Origin: Guillardia theta CCMP2712 | Lineage: Eukaryota > Cryptophyceae > Pyrenomonadales > Geminigeraceae | Direction of reading: 5' to 3' | DNA: 64,000 bases | NCBI RefSeq assembly: GCF_000315625.1 | Contig: NW_005434656.1 | Coordinates: 417,741 to 481,740 of the forward strand | Part shown: positions 62,105 to 64,000 of the stretch, in pieces | How the letters are laid out: every line of letters starts with the position of its first letter | How positions within the stretch are numbered: position 1 is the first letter of the stretch | Translations under genes and position numbers: made by a program | Notes under the pieces: generated by a model | The model's database searches: none | Told to the model about the DNA's origin: nothing | Seen by the model: the letters and a program-made list of their open reading frames with translations, nothing else

Positions 62105-62261
62105 TGAACAAGTCTTCCTTGCCTTAGAACTACTTAGCAAGCTACATCTGGTACTGCAGCTGATTTGACGGCTAACTCCATCTGTTGGTCTGCACTTGCT
62201 CCTGGATGTTGTCTCTCTCAAAGTCATTTGATTAATCATTCGTGTAATCTTTCTTATTCCT

Positions 62262-62267
62262 GTCATG

Positions 62268-62324
<57 letters not shown>

Positions 62325-62333
62325 ATCCTCATT
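62262..62333. repeat. (CGTCCT)n hexamer satellite
   Basis: About 11 CGTCCT/CATCCT units upstream of the small PDZ gene start. Confidence 0.9.
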
Positions 62334-62399
62334 CTCACCTTTGCCACCAGTACTTCGAACATTTTGCTTCTCGTCTATTTCCGGAAGCAGCACAGAAGA

Positions 62400-62590
62400 G
62401 GAAAACAGGGTACGGGTAGGGTGGTAGCTTTACCTCTGAAAGTAGGGGTATTTTATGCTATGAGTCAGTGTCATATTGGGGGTAGGGGTACAAAACTTTT
62501 GGGTCAGACTAGAAGAGTAGGGGTAGTACGTAAATCGTGTAGGGAACAGGGGTAGTAGATCTGGGTGGGGTAGTAGAACAAGTGGAGCCG
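62400..62590. promoter_or_regulatory. GGGGTA tract in divergent region
   Basis: GGGTACGGGTAGGGTGGTAG, GTAGGGGTATTTT, GGGGGTAGGGGTAC, GTAGGGGTAGTACG and GGGGTAGTAG lie about 300-490 bp upstream of the minus-strand PDZ gene. One of the clearest copies of the recurring tract. Function inferred from position. Confidence 0.4.
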
Positions 62591-62658
62591 GGAGGGGATG
62601 AGGTCCATCTAACGGCTAAGAGCGAACGATGAGGAACGAGAACAGAGGGGGAGGGGAG

Positions 62659-62817
<159 letters not shown>

Positions 62818-63129
62818 ATCAGAAGCAGAAGCAGATGAAGAAGGAGCAGGAGAAGGAGAAGAAGAAAATGAGAGGAGAGAAAAGGTGCTGAAAAACTACA
62901 AGGAAAGGAGGGAAGGAGAGAAGTAGCTGAGAAATCTTGAGAGAACGTAAAAATGACGAAGAACAGGGAGAGACTAGGGCTCGAGAAAGACAAGGAATCG
63001 AAGGCATCAAACAGCAAAATGTATTCTGAGTGCCCAAAAATGCACGGAAGTGACATAACAATGGCAATGAGAAGATGAGGCTGAGCTATCATCGACTTCA
63101 AGGCTTGTCTGATGCTTCTTGCAGTTAGG

Positions 63130-63705
63130 ATGTCTTTCTTCGGCATCACGACTTTGGGTCCGCCCAACATCTTTCAACTCTACAGGCACCAGGAGATCTC
63201 CGCCATCTCCAAAGAAGACTTCTTCGTCGCCTTTCGCATGGTTGCAGGAGGAGCTGGCACCATCACCAAGGATCAGATCAAAGACGTCATGCATGAGGTC
63301 GGCGCTCCCACAGAGGGTGAAGACTTCGACAAGTTCTCCTCCTTCTTCGACAACCATGACGCCTTCAACCTTGAGAGCTTCGAGGATGCGCTCGACGACT
63401 TCATGGCCAACAACCCCACCAAGCCAGCCAAGCAGTATGTGTCGTCTTCTAAGCTTAAGGAGGACAGGCTCAAGCACAAGCGATGCGAGGGATCCTCCGC
63501 CCAAAAGTACCACGTGCCCCTCACGTCCTCACAAGAGTACGGCTGGGGGAACCCAACCGACAACATCAAGCGAGCCCTTCCTCCTTGCGGTAAGATGTTC
63601 GCTCACCGACCATCGCACATGTCCTACTATGCCGAGTGCATGATCTGCTATGAGGAAGGACGAGACTTGTCTGCTGGGCCCACCTTGAAGGCCATGGAGC
63701 TATGA
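63130..63705 (+). CDS. EF-hand-like protein with axonemal-type C-terminus, 191 aa
   Basis: ATG at 63130 (MSFFGITTLGPPNIFQ); single exon. Residues about 28-100 have EF-hand-type helix-loop-helix spacing (KEDFFVAFRMVAGG, TITKDQIKDVMHEVG, DFDKFSSFFD), but the loops lack a full set of Ca-binding acids. The C-terminal part, KYHVPLTSSQEYGWGNP, then MFAHRPSHMSYYAECM, resembles short motifs (TSSxEYG) of flagellar microtubule inner proteins. A ciliary role is a reasonable guess for a biflagellate alga but is not shown by sequence alone. Stop at 63703-63705, 69 bp from the convergent gene's stop. Confidence 0.72.
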   Translation: MSFFGITTLGPPNIFQLYRHQEISAISKEDFFVAFRMVAGGAGTITKDQIKDVMHEVGAPTEGEDFDKFSSFFDNHDAFNLESFEDALDDFMANNPTKPAKQYVSSSKLKEDRLKHKRCEGSSAQKYHVPLTSSQEYGWGNPTDNIKRALPPCGKMFAHRPSHMSYYAECMICYEEGRDLSAGPTLKAMEL

Positions 63706-63774
63706 GAGGGGTCTCAGTTGGATCTTCGCGTCCTCTTCTCTCTTTATTGTCTAAGCAGGATGTGTCTGGTAACC

Positions 63775-64000
63775 TCATTTCGTCACTTGCCCCTGGGCCG
63801 TGCTTCGTCGAGCTCGCACACGCGCAAGAGCAGACGTGAGGGCGGGCTGGGCGACCATGGCCGCGTCCTGCTCGTTCATGGGAGCCTGCAAGATCGTGAG
63901 TGCAGGCAGGAGATGACAAGCTGATTGCCTTGGGCTCGATCTGCTGCTTCTTCTTGTCTGCTCGCTTGAGCTCCTCAACTTCAGTCTTGAGCCTCATGAT
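63775..64000 (-). CDS. C-terminus of a coiled-coil protein, partial
   Basis: Runs off the right edge. The upstream exon reads IMRLKTEVEELKRADKKKQQ, clear coiled coil, and the last exon APMNEQDAAMVAQPALTS to RSTAQGQVTK and a stop at 63775. An acceptor (GATCTTGCAG, about 63886) is good, but the donor near 63920 could not be fixed in phase. Identity unknown. Confidence 0.5.

Overview
This is a 64 kb window of a eukaryotic nuclear genome with one 889-base assembly gap (59481-60369). Genes are split by many very short GT-AG introns, mostly 37-75 nt with CTAAC/CTGAC-like branch sites. There are no operons, and one tRNA-Lys has a eukaryotic oligo-T terminator. The products are eukaryotic: MAD1, PP1, an HDAC8-like deacetylase, a CDCA7-type zinc finger, a SREK1IP1-like protein, a plant-type TOM20-like protein and queuosine-salvage QNG1. 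A microbial rhodopsin whose N-terminus carries a motif I recall from Guillardia theta anion channelrhodopsins, together with the intron style, suggests a cryptophyte alga such as Guillardia. That is an inference, not a proof. Most exon structures below were assembled by hand from splice signals and reading-frame phase; coordinates span first to last codon, introns included.

Layout, left to right: ABC transporter 3' end (+, 2-1392); tyrosine-kinase-like protein (-, 1532-3764); possible gene (-, ~3988-4793); PDZ protein (-, 5744-8171); acylated MGCGSS protein (+, 9481-10322); CDCA7-like zinc finger (-, 10561-12452); HDAC8-like (+, 14916-16570); unknown (-, 16635-19091); ARM-repeat/J-domain protein (+, 20875-22062); MAD1 (+, 22500-25831); intronless J-like/TCP11 protein (+, 26370-28583); tRNA-Lys (-); coiled-coil protein (+, 29309-31859); Cys-rich membrane protein (-, 34133-34990); QNG1 (+, 35523-37173); unknown (-, 37289-39781); exostosin-type GT47 (-, 39952-42332); unknown (+, 43612-44340); microbial rhodopsin (-, 44583-46106); unknown (+, 47542-48919); SREK1IP1-like (+, 49674-51169); TOM20-like (-, 51427-52524); PP1 (+, 54311-55726); secreted glycosyltransferase-like (-, 55816-60884, across the gap); small PDZ protein (-, 61370-62104); EF-hand/axonemal-like protein (+, 63130-63705); partial coiled-coil protein (-, 63775 to the edge).

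The genes form no single pathway, but the architecture is regular. Tail-to-tail neighbours are only 64-257 bp apart. Head-to-head neighbours are mostly 1-2.5 kb apart, and those gaps carry two recurring components: hyper-GC (GCCCGGG) islands and tracts rich in TACCCC/GGGGTA. Microsatellites and 28-bp minisatellites lie mainly in introns and intergenic DNA.

Most notable: a rhodopsin with Asp at the BR D85 position but Asn at D96; the polarised TACCCC tracts in divergent intergenic regions; an intronless J-like/TCP11 gene with unlike composition; a TOM20-like protein with two membrane anchors; and a poly-Asp tract that may be translated.
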